NCBI GenBank assembly: GCA_002900995.3
Contig: CM035310.1
Coordinates: forward strand, 3,123,394 to 3,187,393
Direction: 5' to 3'
Source: Ganoderma boninense
Lineage: Eukaryota; Basidiomycota; Agaricomycetes; Polyporales; Polyporaceae
Length of the DNA stretch: 64,000 bases
This document shows positions 11,908 to 24,421 of this stretch, piece by piece. A program made the translations under genes and the position numbers. The notes under the pieces were generated by a model. It saw nothing but the letters and a program-made list of their open reading frames with translations. It did not search any database and was not told where the DNA came from. Positions within the stretch are counted from its first letter, which is position 1. The number at the start of each line of letters is the position of its first letter.

Positions 11908-12949
11908 GATGAGCACGGGTGCAGTGGCTCCCCAACGAGGGACTTATGAGACTGCTCTGCCTGAGACGACGCAGGAGTCGCTCTCCGAGGAAACCGTCCG
12001 CCGCTCGTGTCGCGGTAATCGGTCCACAGCGGCACATCGGGCTCGAGTGCCGTCGGCGTCTGAGGAATCCACCAGTTCGATGCAGCGGAGAGAGGCTGGG
12101 GCGGAATGCAGAGCTGTCGGCGCGGTGTGGGGCCGCAGCGGACACTGCAGAGGGAGCGCGCTGCAAGACCACGATGAACTTGAAGACTGCAACCGCATCG
12201 TGGACGCTGTTCACTGTTCTCTCTTGTCGACGCGACGAAATAGACCAGATGGGCATCACGAAGATGAGACCGCCATACTAGTTTGCTTCTTCGAAGATGC
12301 GATAGTACCGCAGGCCATGGTTTCGCCTGACGGAGGAGGGTCAGCATCCACTCGCAGCCTGATGGGTCGACAACTTACCTCGATCCCCGAATATGTATGC
12401 CAGCAGCCTTCAGCGAGATGCATCGCACATTTGTAGATGAGAACCGCGGTTAGCGTTTTAAAACAAACGAATCGAGGTCCTTGCGTAGCCTCGGCGGCCC
12501 TTGAGCGACGACGACGCAATCCGTACTGCTGCGACGATTTGAATGACGCCCTTGAACATGGTGTTCGAATAGTTCCCAGCCTAGAGACGAGCTGCCTAAT
12601 GGTGTGGATTGTTAAATTACACATCTGTTTAGTCTCGGTACCTAATCGGCAACTCACCGCTTCCCCAAGTCCAACAGCCAGGTCGCATACATTCGTTCGC
12701 ACAGCATCCTATACAGCATCGTCACTGACGTTCAGGACATAAGAGTGCGGATCTTTACCATGCGAAGCCAGCAATCAAAACGACGTCTTCAAGTCCCCGG
12801 CCTGCCACCCTCGGCCGATGTGGCGACGGCCGAGATCGCCCAACCAACTCATCGACGTCTGCTGGGCTCGCCTCTACGCTATGGGCATCCACGCGAGTCC
12901 CGGTGCTGGGGGAGAGTATGGTCTTCACATCTGAGTCGTCATCAACCGT
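11908..12949. other. No convincing gene between two seven-helix copies
   Basis: Long minus-strand frames upstream of 11907 are open but lack motifs or hydrophobic helices, and they look like GC-rich leader sequence. The stretch around 12256-12702 is open on the minus strand without a recognisable domain. Confidence 0.4.
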
Positions 12950-13950
12950 GATGAAGTGAAACAGAGAGCGAGAGGGGTAGGGAGGCGTGGGATATGGCTC
13001 GCAGCGAGCGAGGAAGCGAAATGGTACCCGGGGTTGCTGTCGCGGTGGGAGCAAGCGCCGTGCTGGACTCGCGAGGACGACGTCTCTGAGGCCATGCAAT
13101 GCGACCCATACCAGATGGTGGAGAAGAGGATGTCAAGGATTGAGATGGACCGGGTGAAGCTGGACACGTAGGCCGCGTCGATGCAGGTGGAGTCGCGCTG
13201 AGATGTCGAAGACGACGGGGAAGACGAACGTTGTAGAGCTCGGTCCACAAGAGGGCCGTGATAGATCCGACGTAGGAGCATGCGCAAGCATGGGCGAGTG
13301 GATGCGCGGTGTCGATGTGCGTCGTGTAGTGTGAAGTGGGGAGATACATCCGGATCCTGAGAGGGCTGTGCGGGGCTCATTGGGTGGGGGGCGTTGCTCC
13401 CCGCCTAACTCGAGACCAGCATGGATCCGGAGGAGGAAGACGGTTGACATGTATCTGTCCGGGTCGTGAGCACAATCAGAGTGCCCCGCGCCAGAAGATG
13501 TAATGCACATACACGTCATCGATGAGCTGGAAGAGAGCCTCTGAGTGAAGTTGCGCTCTGGGTGGTCACCTGCACATTGTTGCTCGATGGGGTGCCGTGA
13601 AAAAGGATATAATCGTTGGATTTGGCAGCATGAGGATCAACTCTCTCAGCTGCATTCAGGGTACGTCAGCAAGACAGAAGAACCTAAGACACGGATGTAC
13701 ACTTACAGTGAAGTAGGCAGCGATCGTTCCTTGGGCGATGCCGAAGCCTACCACACAGATATTCAGGACGAAGCTTGGGCATGACCGGGGGAGAGGCCTC
13801 CAGAACGCGAAAGGGATGATGACAGCGGGCAGGTCAGACGGGAAGACGGCTGGGTTGAGCAAAACCTTCAGAGCAGTAAGGAGGGTGGTATTGAGTTGGC
13901 CAAGCCCGGACTTCGTGCTGATAATCTCATGACGGGAGGGATGAGGCATA
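12950..13950 (-). pseudogene. Broken seven-transmembrane paralogue D
   Basis: The minus strand still shows pieces of the family in order. The exon-1 end reads PSFVLNICVVGFGIAQGTIAAYF (read in two overlapping parts), ending at a GTAAGT donor near 13708. A short scrap of the exon-2 end reads ALFQLIDDVYV, and exon 3 reads RYMSTVFLLRIHAGLE. Exon 4 is scattered over three frames (FVFPVVFDI, then SISILDILFSTIW). Most of exon 2, which encodes helices 3-4, is missing, and exon 4 carries at least two frame changes. It sits about 1 kb upstream of intact paralogue A in the same orientation, so it probably arose by tandem duplication. Confidence 0.75.
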
Positions 13951-16900
13951 CAGTCTGGCGACGGTTGTTTAGGGACGCTTTATGAACCTAGGTGAGCTGA
14001 GAGAACCTGACAGTTAATGCTACGAAGCAAACTCACAGAGCACATTTCACCAACTACACCACCGCAAGGTGGTCTGGGAGGCTGCTGACGGGGTCTCCGA
14101 GCCGCGCTAGAGTAGAGACTAAGGCGAAATGCAGCAACGAGTGGGGCTCGCATGACAATCCTCGGCTGTAACATTCTAAAGCGGAACAAAGCAGGCCGCA
14201 TATAGTCAGCACACCACTCGCTGTTCTCGAAGAGAAAGGCCTCCCGCTTACTCCTTTGCGGTTCCCACACGGAGAGTGCCTCACTTCGACCAACGAGGAT
14301 GTCGGGGGGATACAGTAATTTGGAAAGAGTCGGTAGCTGGATGCGATCGGGAACCCGCCTCGAATATGAAGCTGGATACCGATATCTCGAAACTGGCATC
14401 GTGGTTTCAGGTTTCCCGGGACGTGGGTGAGACATTTGTCTCAATTCGACAGTGAGGGGTGGTTAGGCGTAACCTCTGTGAAGAGGGTTGGGGAGAGACG
14501 GGGACGGAAATTCGAGATCAGCGACCTGCGTTGCCATGCAACTCCGCCCAAAGGGCGGAGCTGAACCCCTCCCTAGAACTTGAAGCAACGCACCCCCAAA
14601 TCGAAGCGGATCGTCCGATTCTACATAGGTTGTTGTCCAGGGCCATGTCGTATTTCAGGGAGCACCCGGCCTCAGGCTGCCTTGACGTTCTCCGATACTG
14701 GCTGGCCTTCATGTTGACATAGATGACTCTGGTTGTGATAAGTCGCCGTACAGCCGCTCTCCTCAGTCCTGCTATGGAGACGGCAATGCGAGGAGCAAGG
14801 AAAGCGATGATGAACATTGAAACCGCGGCGAGAAAGAGATGAGGGGGGTAAAGGTGCCGAATCCTACCGTTCGCGGACCTCCGCCCCAAAGTCCCACATT
14901 TACGTAAGCTCGCGGACCCGAATCGGAATAAGCGTCGCGGTCTCTGCTGGCTGCACTGGAACCAGCATCTCGAGCTCAAGACTTGAAGGGAGCAATGGTG
15001 AGTGATTCTAGGTGTTCTGACAGTGCTCTGGCTACTCTGATGGCCTTCAAGCTGGCTCATAGCGGCAGCCTTCTAGATACCGGGGTGGCGCATCGCACTT
15101 GCCGGCTGCACAAACTTGACCTTGTCTGCGACACAGACATGTAGTTGTGCGGCGCGTATTGTCCTTGTGCACGCAATGACGCTGTACTTGCTAATGAATT
15201 CTCAGGTAGTGGCCTAGTCAATGGTCATAACATACCTCGTCCGACTCGTTCGAGTCGCGTAACTGAGTCCCTGCCATGCATGGTGCTCAGTCGCGCTCCA
15301 CTTAAACCTCCACCCATCTTCTAACAATATGCCAGGCTTGGATGCGGCCACATGCTCTTTCACAACAGACGTGCAGGACTAGACGTGGGCGGTCATTTGG
15401 TGAACACGTTGTTCCGTGGCAATGGTGGCATGAGTGCGTGGTTTTGACAAATTCATCGCCGTGAGTTCTCGGTTTGAACACCATTCACTATTGTTCATTA
15501 ACCATACGTCAAGGTCTCTACATTACTGAATACATAGCGAAGCCATGTACCACTGTACCCTACGCCTATCCGCCAGGAGGGTTGTATGACTCAACGATAG
15601 ACAGGCCGCCATATCAGCCCCCAACCTCCTCCCCATCCATCCACTCTCACCATAATGCTTGTATACAGCCATTGTTAATCCTCCTTCCCACGAAGCCGAG
15701 CTGGGACATCACCTCGCATCGCATCACTTTGTCCAACGGCTCAGGCTGCCAGCCCAACCGTTGGCCCTCCTTGCATTCATTGACAGCGTGCTGCTCAATA
15801 ACCACCTCTGCGCTGAGTCCGTGGCAGGATCATGTCCGTTCTGCTGTGATCTTCGTCGCTGACTCGGTAATCACCCCGGCAGTTGGTCCGCTCATCATCG
15901 ACTCTTCCCCAAATCGTACACCCAACGTCTCTAGGATTGCGCTCCACATTTCCTATCGGCATCCTGGAACGCCATCTATCTACATCAACGCCCCCGATCC
16001 TCATACGTTGCCGCAGGTTTCAGGATCGCACCTCTCGATTGGTCCCAAGAGTCACGTCCTTCCGAACTCCCGACAGAACTGCAAGCGAAGACAACTCTGG
16101 CATGGAGGCATACGCTGAGGTTGACTCAGAATCGGAGAAACGACCTGGGCGTGCGTGATTCCCATTTTCTTGATTGCCGGTGATTGTCTTTAACCCGCTT
16201 TCTCAGCCGCAGTAGAGTTCGACATACGTGCGGTGGCTGGTGTCGCCGGATGCGCGCTTCATCGAGCACTTCCGTCGTCATCGTCTTGCATGACGGCTCT
16301 GCGAGGGCTTGCGAGCCACCAACAACAACCGCAACGCTCAAATTACACTGCAGCCACCAACGGAATACGCGGCATGCATCAGACGTCATCCCCGAGCGAT
16401 CGTCTGCTATCCGACTCCGCCGGAAGGCTGGCTGCTCCCACAGCCTCGAGCTCTCTGCAGCGCTGGAACGAAGGCCTCATTCCCTTCGCATTGCACTGGA
16501 GCAGCGCCGCTTCTGACGCCCTGGTCGCCTGACAGCGATCTCCGACACGGCGGCCCCCAGGCCCGTCAGGTGCAAGGTGCACACACGGAGCTCAAACGTC
16601 CATGCTGCCTTCTGCAGCTGCCTTCTGCGGCTGTTCGACGTCGGTGTCAACGCGGGTCATCAGGCCTCAGGACCTTGGGACTGCTCAGTGCCCTTGTGCC
16701 CTTCCGAACGTCCGAGCCGCCGTAGGCGTCAGGGTGCCCGGATTAGCGACGGTCTCTCCGTCTGGGGCAACCGGGCGGGCGAGCCGAGCTGGCGTTTCGG
16801 TCGACGGAGGCAGCAGGCCAGCGGGAGTTCGACGTCCAATGCTCATCGGCACGCGTGTGGATTTGGCGTTCGGGAATCAGTGGGCAGACGAAGTACTAGT

Positions 16901-17047
16901 ACCAGTATTTGGGTCACGGGTGTGGTGGGCGTGTCTAGACTACTCCTCCCGAAGTTGCTGCCACCGGCTGCCGCTGTGCTACTCTTCATGTCCGACTTCT
17001 CATGCAGCCCGCTAGAGTATCCGGCTCGGGCTACGAAGCTGGTGAGG
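13951..17047. other. Gene-poor region
   Basis: No gene can be supported. Two minus-strand stretches faintly recall the seven-helix family: YPPHLF followed by a hydrophobic run near 14750-14860, and FLFENSEWCADYMRPALFRF near 14170-14240. They might be a fourth, much older wreck, but this is weak. The plus-strand frames from 15.5 to 17.0 kb are of biased composition without motifs. Confidence 0.35.
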
Positions 17048-17147
17048 NNNNNNNNNNNNNNNNNNNNNNNNNNNNNNNNNNNNNNNNNNNNNNNNNNNNN
17101 NNNNNNNNNNNNNNNNNNNNNNNNNNNNNNNNNNNNNNNNNNNNNNN
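17048..17147. other. Assembly gap (100 N)
   Basis: Exactly 100 N, the conventional placeholder for a gap of unknown length. It lies at the left edge of the second copy of the 3-kb duplication. Confidence 0.99.
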
Positions 17148-17159
17148 GAACGCCAAGAC

Positions 17160-20100
17160 CACGTAGTAGAGGCTCCTGATGACCACGTGGGTCGGCGCGA
17201 CTTTTTTTCCAATGCACCTCCTTGAGCGGGCGTCCTCCGAGTACATGAGGGTTCCGTGCATGCATGGCGGCCACAGTGTCGGGGATCACTACGGCAGAAT
17301 GAGAGAAGTCATTGCTGCAGCTCATGTTGTCGTCTTGGCGTCCTGACCCAGTCCACCAGGCATCCCGACTTCTGGAATACGATGCCAAATATCGCCGTGA
17401 ACCTGTTCCGCTGCCTCGTCCGCATCCTCCAAGAGGACCAGCTCCAATGGGCTGTGAACACAGGTGACACAGACGTCCTGCAACCACGGACAAACAACGA
17501 GAAGCAGCCCATAATCCCGGAGCACTCGTGTGTGAGTTGCGGCAAAGGGTTCGTGTCCACTGTCATCTTCCCGGCGCAGCGCGAGCATTCCTAGGCACAC
17601 ACCTGGGGAAGAGTCTCGTGCTGACAGGCGGGGGAACGAAAGAAGAGCCGTCCATCGACGAACGTGACGCGCACATTGAGGCACTGCCGAGAGACCCGTG
17701 TCGGACGGCAGCTACATGCCTCCGTCCACGCGCTTCCAGCTGGCCAAAAGAAGGGCGTCCAGCGCCGACGCTCAAATGTTATTAGGCGCATTGAAGACGG
17801 GATCTTGAGGAGGTGGGTAAGGTTTGACAGCGGGAATCTTCCTTGGATGTTCGAATCCACTGCTATGGCCAGAGTGATGAGATTGTGTGGGACTTGACAA
17901 TTGTCGCGAAAGCGATGAACAATACTTTCCTATATTGGACGAGGAACGTTTCGGGCCATTAGTGTTTGGAGTAGAGAGGGATGGAGGAGGGACGTGGGCA
18001 TCTGAACGCCAGGGAAGCGACAGCCGGGGTCCGCTCCAAACTGCCACATTCCCGTGTCACGCTTACCGCAGATTGGCAACTGCTGGCGCTAGGCTGAGCC
18101 GATGTCTGTCAAAAATGAGGGTGTGGAAGTGGGAGGTTCGCGTTCGACGGAGTGTTTCTGTAGGTAGCGGACTTTGTCAGTCTGTTGCTTCTGGATCTCG
18201 TAACTCGGAGCTTCATGGCGACGTGTCTGAACAAGAGCTACCATTCGGAAAATAGCTTTCCAAAACAGCTTTCGAAGCTCTCGGGAACAAGGACGTCTGT
18301 GACGGCCATGGCCTCGTACCGGAACAATGAAAAGAGGCGGCGTGCGGATAGGCATCGGATATTCTGATTTCGTGAAACGAACCACAAAAACGAAGACAGA
18401 CTAACCGAACAGCAGGCAAAAATCCCACCAGGCGGACGTGGACAACGCGCGGCAATGGGCATCCACAGCCGCTGCTGATTAGTTATACGGCATTGCCGGT
18501 GCCTTCGCTTCATGTCCGCACGCTCAATCGGAATTCCAAAGCGTCTACAGATCGACCTGCGCCACTCCTCGCCTCCGGTCGTGTCGAGGCCGCACACGCC
18601 AAACGACAAGCGTCCAGCGTCCACAGACGACTGCGGCCATCCCCGGGACGCTGTTATCACCGCCGCTCGGTCCTCGTGCGGCACGTGGTCTGATAGAGAG
18701 GCAATTTTGGTGCCGACGCTGCCCAGTGCAACGCAGAAGGCGCTGTGCAATCACAGGGATGGGACTTTTGACGGTTCTGCCGAGGCGCTTGCTAGGATGA
18801 TAGCAGCACCCAGGCTTGTGGAGGCGCGAGGAGAGACATGATAGGGTGCGTGCGTGGCCAGTTATGACGTCGTCATAACGTATCTGAATTCATCTCTAAC
18901 ACAATTTTCCTCTTCAAATCCACATGCGGTCACGGCGATTGACTCACCGTGCGAGATGGAGAGACACGATTTCCCCTCGTCGTCATCATTTTTCCGAGTG
19001 CTCGTGGTACCACGGCCTGTTCAACGGCATGGACAATGAGAGCTGACGTCGTTGCATAATGTCGCCACACGGGCATGGGATATTCTCTCAGGCTGGCCCG
19101 AGGAGACGGAGAACGTGGGGTGCTCAGGGACTGGTATCCGCTCGTCCAGTCGGTCACCGACGCGCCCCAGTATGCAGTCTGTGGATCATGCCTCGTGACG
19201 CCAGAGGACGGAGATCCGAACGGGAGGAAGATGGCATGGACTAGGATGCCGTGTCTGTCCGGTAGCGACGTCGAGGATTTGGAAGAGTTTGTTGTTGAGC
19301 GGGAAACGCAGACGAAGCAGTCGCGAGTGAGTGCAACGTCGAGGGTCAGCGTCGTACGCTTTTAGGCGGTGGTGATAGCGCGTGTCCATCTGTCGAGGAG
19401 CGCGATCGCACTGAGACACGAGCATCGCGACGGGGAGGATGGAGGGTATGTCGATAAATCAACGGCGAGGCAGTGGAATCATTTGGACTCCAATCGGGGG
19501 CAGGGACCCGCTCCGTCATGTATGTGAGGGTCTGGTCTTCCAATACGGGGGTTCCCTACTTGTGAACGAGGCATAGAGCTTGGTCTCAGATGCGCAGAAT
19601 GGGATTTGTTTTGAATGTGGTCACTGATACCTAGGGGGCGTACGAATGTGAACAATGATTCGAAAGGGATCTACGAGTTTTCACTCACTGTATGTGCAAC
19701 TTTGGAAGTACAGCATGGCATAGAGGAATTATCCGTGGCCACATTGAAGACGGTAGCCTGGCTTGAGGCGGAGGAGTCTGAGACCTCTGAAGGATGATTT
19801 CTACAATGAAGCGGTTTCCATTAGTTTCTCTCCCGCACCCTGGTATATATGTTCTAAGACATTTACGTTATACATAGCAACGATGTCGACGCAAGCAGGA
19901 GAAGGAGTCTGAGACCAAGGCGGCCACAGCGGCTGGAAACATCGCAAGCAGGCGCCCTGGCGTCACCCCCGTGATGTAGTCACACGGCAGTGACGCCAGC
20001 GAAACGAGCACTGCTCGCCGGCTTGCTCTCGTTCCCAGCCATGTCGCTAACAACGCGAATTCCCCTCTCGAAAGGTGTGCAAGCTCTTCCTTGTAATAAC

Positions 20101-20300
20101 GCAGCCCCAGCGGCATTTCCTATTGTCTCCTTTCTTGCTGAGAAATTTCCAGTGAGACTCGGAATTCTGGTTCGGGGAAGTTGAACTGGCTTCAAGTTCC
20201 GCATCTACCAAGGCCTCCTCGCAACCGAGCCAACCGTCTTCGTAGACATGTTTGCACCTACCAGCTCCATCGCTGGCGAAGTCCTGGGAGAGGTCTCTCA
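17160..20300. repeat. Segmental duplication, copy 2 (decayed, no intact gene)
   Basis: This is the partner of 5250-8150, in the same orientation. Protein-like minus-strand scraps include YITGVTPGRLLAMFP near 19.95 kb and NVRVTFVDGRLFF near 17.66 kb. The second can be matched with VTFANEHFLF in copy 1. Stops and frame changes are frequent, and no complete gene or known domain could be read in either copy. Confidence 0.6.
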
Positions 20301-20599
20301 TCTTTACTGTGGTATATTGCGCTATCTGGCCTTGAGGTAAGTTTCACTTGTGCTCGTGCGCATGCGTGGAACTAGTCTTGATCAATTCAACCTCAAGGCT
20401 CCGTCCGCTGTCGCCCCCTGAGCCTCCTTCTCCGCTGTTACCTCACCGCCCACTGCACCTCACGATTCATAGATCGGCCAGGATACAGGTCCAACCCCCC
20501 TCACCATCATCGCTGTCACTGTTCTCGGGATAGCGGCGTAAGCCTACGATCAACTTTCTTGGCGACTTTATAATGACACAAGCTTATAGGACTTCGAAG

Positions 20600-21990
20600 T
20601 CACCACCATTCATATGTACATGCATATCGCTTGATCTCCTGGACAAGCCGGGATGCGCAGTGCGTGAACATTTTTATTGACTGCGATTCAATCTCGGACT
20701 CACTGCGATCAAAACCAACGCCAGCAGACGTGGCTGCTGCCGCGTTTGCCATACCTTGTGTGGCTATCGTGGACATCCTCACCTTCAACCGCCTCACCTC
20801 TGCCGTATTCAGACATCGCCCATGTTGCGCTCAGATGGCATATGGCGTGTCACGGTCCACAACCATTTTGAAGCGGAAGTGGCAGGTGCAGTTGGTCTGG
20901 TACGCAGTCTGTATCTCTTCCGTTCGTCGCAAGTCTCGTTGACCCCCGTTTATTCCAGGAGTTTCAATATCCATCACGATTCTTTCCTGCCTCGGATCAT
21001 CCCCCGCTTCGATCCCTAGGTCACAGTCGTTAGCTCCGCCTTTCCTCGTTGACGACTGGGGAGCGCTCTCATGGTCGTCCCCAGTTTCTGCGCTCGTATA
21101 ACACACGTATGTCCGTCGCGTTCTTCTCTGGGACTCGGCGTGTTGACTGACTGCCTGCAATTTAGTGATCGAAAGTGACTGATTAACGTCACAATCGTGC
21201 GTATTGCGCTCCTTTCGAGTGAGGACTGATCTGAGTAGTGTTGTAGCTCTTGCGCTCCATGGTACTACTGAAACTTGGATGCGGTGCTAGAACTGTCTTA
21301 CGCCGGTGGACGCTTGTCGTACGGACATTCATTCGCGTCTTCGACCGCGGCCGTGACATTGACAGGTGTACACAGGCCGACCTTCTGTAGAGGATAGCTA
21401 TCAATGCGAAAAGACCTGAACAGATGCAAGATCAATGGGCAAAGGGACTAACTCTGTTTCGCGGGGAACTGGGATGCATTCGGGACACCGACGGACAGCA
21501 TCACCACTGGCGCACTCATTTACCTCTTCCAGACTTGCGTCTGGATATATTATGTACGTGAGGGCGACCCGCTCTGTTCATGAATCGTATCACTGATTCT
21601 CTTCTAGTTGACGAGATTGACGAATGAGTGTCAGACTGAGGTCAATGGCTTCCTATGTCGCTGGGCAGCACCGATGATGTGCGTTCCCGCTTCCTGCTCG
21701 AGTATTTGCACCAATTTCAAGCAGTCTGTGTACGAAATAACATAGTGGACAGTCGACACCGAGATGCTCGCCAGCGTCGAAGGGATCGTCGTCATCACGT
21801 TCGATACCATGCCACATAGCATGGTTTTCCTTGCGATCCATGTTTTTTTGAACAAACGTACGCCTCCCTCTTTTCTTCGGAAACCTATATCGATACTCAT
21901 GCTGGCGTCGCCACGTCGTCCACGCCAACTCGTTTCTAGCGACGTGGGTCCAGGTTCTCGCTCTGAACCATACTGCCAATTCATCTCAAT
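20600..21990 (+). pseudogene. Remnant resembling a DUF6534-type membrane protein
   Basis: Scraps in the expected order for the basidiomycete DUF6534 family can be read. A segment GAVGLVRSLYLFR lies near 20885. ITTGALIYLFQTCVWIYY lies at about 21502-21555, followed by a GTACGT donor. A last segment, EMLASVEGIVVITFD, runs into MPHSMVFLAIHVFLNK near 21760-21855. That last segment is preceded in frame by a TAG stop, and the parts lie in different frames. It is therefore interpreted as a pseudogene. The family call rests on hydrophobic pattern and a few positions only. Confidence 0.4.
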
Positions 21991-22059
21991 GTCTCGTAAC
22001 CCGGATTAAACTTTCGTGCCGCATATCTCAGGCTCGACTCAGCGTCGAGAACCGCAGGT

Positions 22060-22650
22060 CTTGGTTGCTTCAATCGATCGTCGCCCGGCTCAAGGAATCC
22101 CCGCAGTCGGACCAGCCCCCAGGAGCACCAAATCGCGCTCACCCGGAAGGACCATCCGGTCCCATCTTCTCCTTCTGCTTCCCTGGACCACTTTCCGACC
22201 ATGTTTCGCGCATCCGTTGTATCGCTGAACCGATTTGGCTTCCTTGCCTCCGCTCTCCGCTCTCTGCGCCTTCTCGTAGCCTCGATCGAATGATCGTCCG
22301 ATGTGCGGGAGCAATCGTCCCCCCGAACTTGCATGCACATCATCACGGCGAGGTCCGCTGACCAGGAGTAGACGTCGATCGGCGCAGAATCGTCCGAGGT
22401 CGCTCAAGACGAGGCGAGTCGCGGCGCTCAGCCTACCACTCTCGTGTATGCTGATCGTGATCGTTGTACTCGATAGATTCGCCAAGATTACGACGACGAT
22501 CTTGCGACTCTGCCAGGCCCCTGTGGCCGCCGAACTACTTCCGCCCTGTACGCCAGTAATACGGGATCTCCGTTCCTCGGCGTCGATAAACACGCTCCAC
22601 TGCCAGGCGACGATACCGCACATTCAGACCAGTAACTGATAATGGAGAAG
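22060..22650. repeat. Direct repeat unit, copy 1
   Basis: This stretch resembles 23690-24300 in the same orientation. Shared landmarks are GTTTCGCGCA near 22203 and 23801, TGTGCGGGAGCA near 22300 and 24020, GACCAGGAGTA near 22360 and 24075, and an ATTACGACGA segment near 22485 and 24182. No intact gene is visible in either unit. The two units flank the broken thioredoxin-like copy. Confidence 0.55.
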
Positions 22651-23179
22651 CCCACTGCTACGCGGTCGCCCAAAGGATGCAACAATCGTGCGCACCGGGG
22701 TTAATACATCCACAACTTGAAGGTGTCCCGCTCGGAAGCGCGGGCCGCAGCAGCAACCTCCCTCTATCTCCCGTCGGAATATCGCATGCTCTAACACACG
22801 TTGCCTTGCCCCGTATACGGGACGTGTATGCAGGTAAGAACCTATCCTGCGCAGACGTTGGTGTATAAGCTGACCCTCAACACAGACAGCGGCCGCGCCT
22901 GCACGAAAGCCCTTTCGCGACGCGACAAGTCAGCTCATTCCTGAGCCGTCATAGCTCGAACGACTGAGTGAAGGTCCTGGGACAAGTCGTTGACCAACGA
23001 CCATCTGGCAAACCCTGGACGGCCCGAGCCGTCATATGAGCATGGTGGCACAGCCAAGGAATTCGAAGGCAGCATTTCAGGCGCCTGAACTGCCCCGTGG
23101 CCCGTGGGCGTTAGACACGAGCGCGGAGTCACGAACAAGCTCGCGCTCTTGTTAAAGTACCCTCCTCCTCCTACCCTAC

Positions 23180-23590
23180 AGTATGTTAGCAATCGCTACT
23201 GCTCTATGAACACGATCACTTACGTGGGAACACGCACACAGCTTGAGAACGCACCCCGCACGGTGGCGCGGCTGTTTTGGGTGCCCTGGTCCAGCTCATG
23301 CATGCGGCTTTCGCCTGTCTTCCGAGAGAATCTATCCGTCCTTCAAAGTGGCATCACCTTCTACATGGTCGATGCCAACGATGTAAGAGAGGCTTTGGAC
23401 GCTTTTGACATCGATGCGGTGAGTGCATCCTGCATCCTGATCCTTGCCTGTGTAGCTAATCGCGTACCCGATTTCATGCAGGTATCAGGCTGCCCTTAGT
23501 ATTCTACTCGAGGAGCACAGGAAGACCGGCGATGCTATTGCTGCTGAGGCTAGCGTCGTTAACCTTTCAGCGCGTGTATGTATGTGCAGC
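23180..23590 (+). pseudogene. Broken thioredoxin-like paralogue
   Basis: The middle exon is clear (about 23242-23418): it reads ARLFWVPWSSSC, then GITFYMVDAND, and ends at a GTGAGT donor, exactly as in the gene at 1253. Both copies carry Ser in place of the first active-site Cys. The exon-1 equivalent has no start codon or open frame before the matching GTATGT. At the third exon the homologous acceptor leads to VSGCP and a stop; only a shifted acceptor would keep AALSILLEEHRK in frame, and the cis-proline segment would still be lost. It is most likely a pseudogene. Confidence 0.65.
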
Positions 23591-23689
23591 TCTGCGACAG
23601 GTGTAGAATGCTCACCTGTGGGCTTGATCCTCGTGTTGACAGAATCACGTCCGGGACCTCGTTATCGTAAGCGCAGGACTGGAAAGCAG

Positions 23690-24300
23690 GATCAGACCAG
23701 CCTGAACCTGTGCTGCAGCAAATCCGCGCTCATCCGAAGGACGGACACAGGCTCATCTTCGTCCTTCTCCTACCCCGAATTCCTCTCCTCTCCAACATCG
23801 TTTCGCGCAATCCGTCGTGCCACTGAGCGGGCCGCTTGCTGAGATGGATAGAGGTTCGAATCGTTTCGCTGTCGGATCGGCCCGGACATGCTGAACAAAT
23901 TGCGCTCTCCCAGAACCGCGAGGTCCATCTGGCGCCATTCTTCCACCGACATCATTGGCCGATCTGGCTCTCCGCCTTGGGATCGATGGTCTACCTCAAT
24001 CATCCGACCATTCGCTGCTGTGCGGGAGCAGTCGTCCTTCTAGATCGTGCACGGCATCATGGCTAGTTCGACAGACCAGGAGTACCTCTTTCAACCCGGG
24101 ACTCGATGGCCCGAGGGCCCGGGTGCGTCGTCACATTCAGCGTATTGCCTTCGCTTTCGCTAATCCTGGTTCCTGTAGTCTTATTACGACGATTCTGGCG
24201 TGTCAAACAGGAGCCTTGTTCCCGAGACCGTATATCCTGACATTGGAGAGAGCGGAGACTAGCGCTCACTATCACGCGTCTCTACGAATGCCACCTACAT
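23690..24300. repeat. Direct repeat unit, copy 2
   Basis: Partner of 22060-22650, about 1.7 kb to the right in the same orientation, with many substitutions and small indels. It ends next to a short GATCCTAC tandem repeat at about 24301-24318. Confidence 0.55.
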
Positions 24301-24421
24301 GATCCTACGATCCTACGATCGAGCGTAGACACACACAAATACAAGGTGTTCCGCTCGGACGCGTACGCAGCAACTGCACTCAAACACATGGAATACTGTG
24401 GCGCTTACTCCGCTGCCCTCC

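Noticed and set aside
11339..12259. 306-codon minus-strand frame
   Set aside because: It overlaps exons 1-2 of the seven-helix gene in another frame, is Arg/His/Pro-rich and shows no domain.
14740..14960. Possible pheromone-receptor or fourth seven-helix remnant
   Set aside because: Only a YPPHLF motif and one hydrophobic run support it, too little to call a feature.
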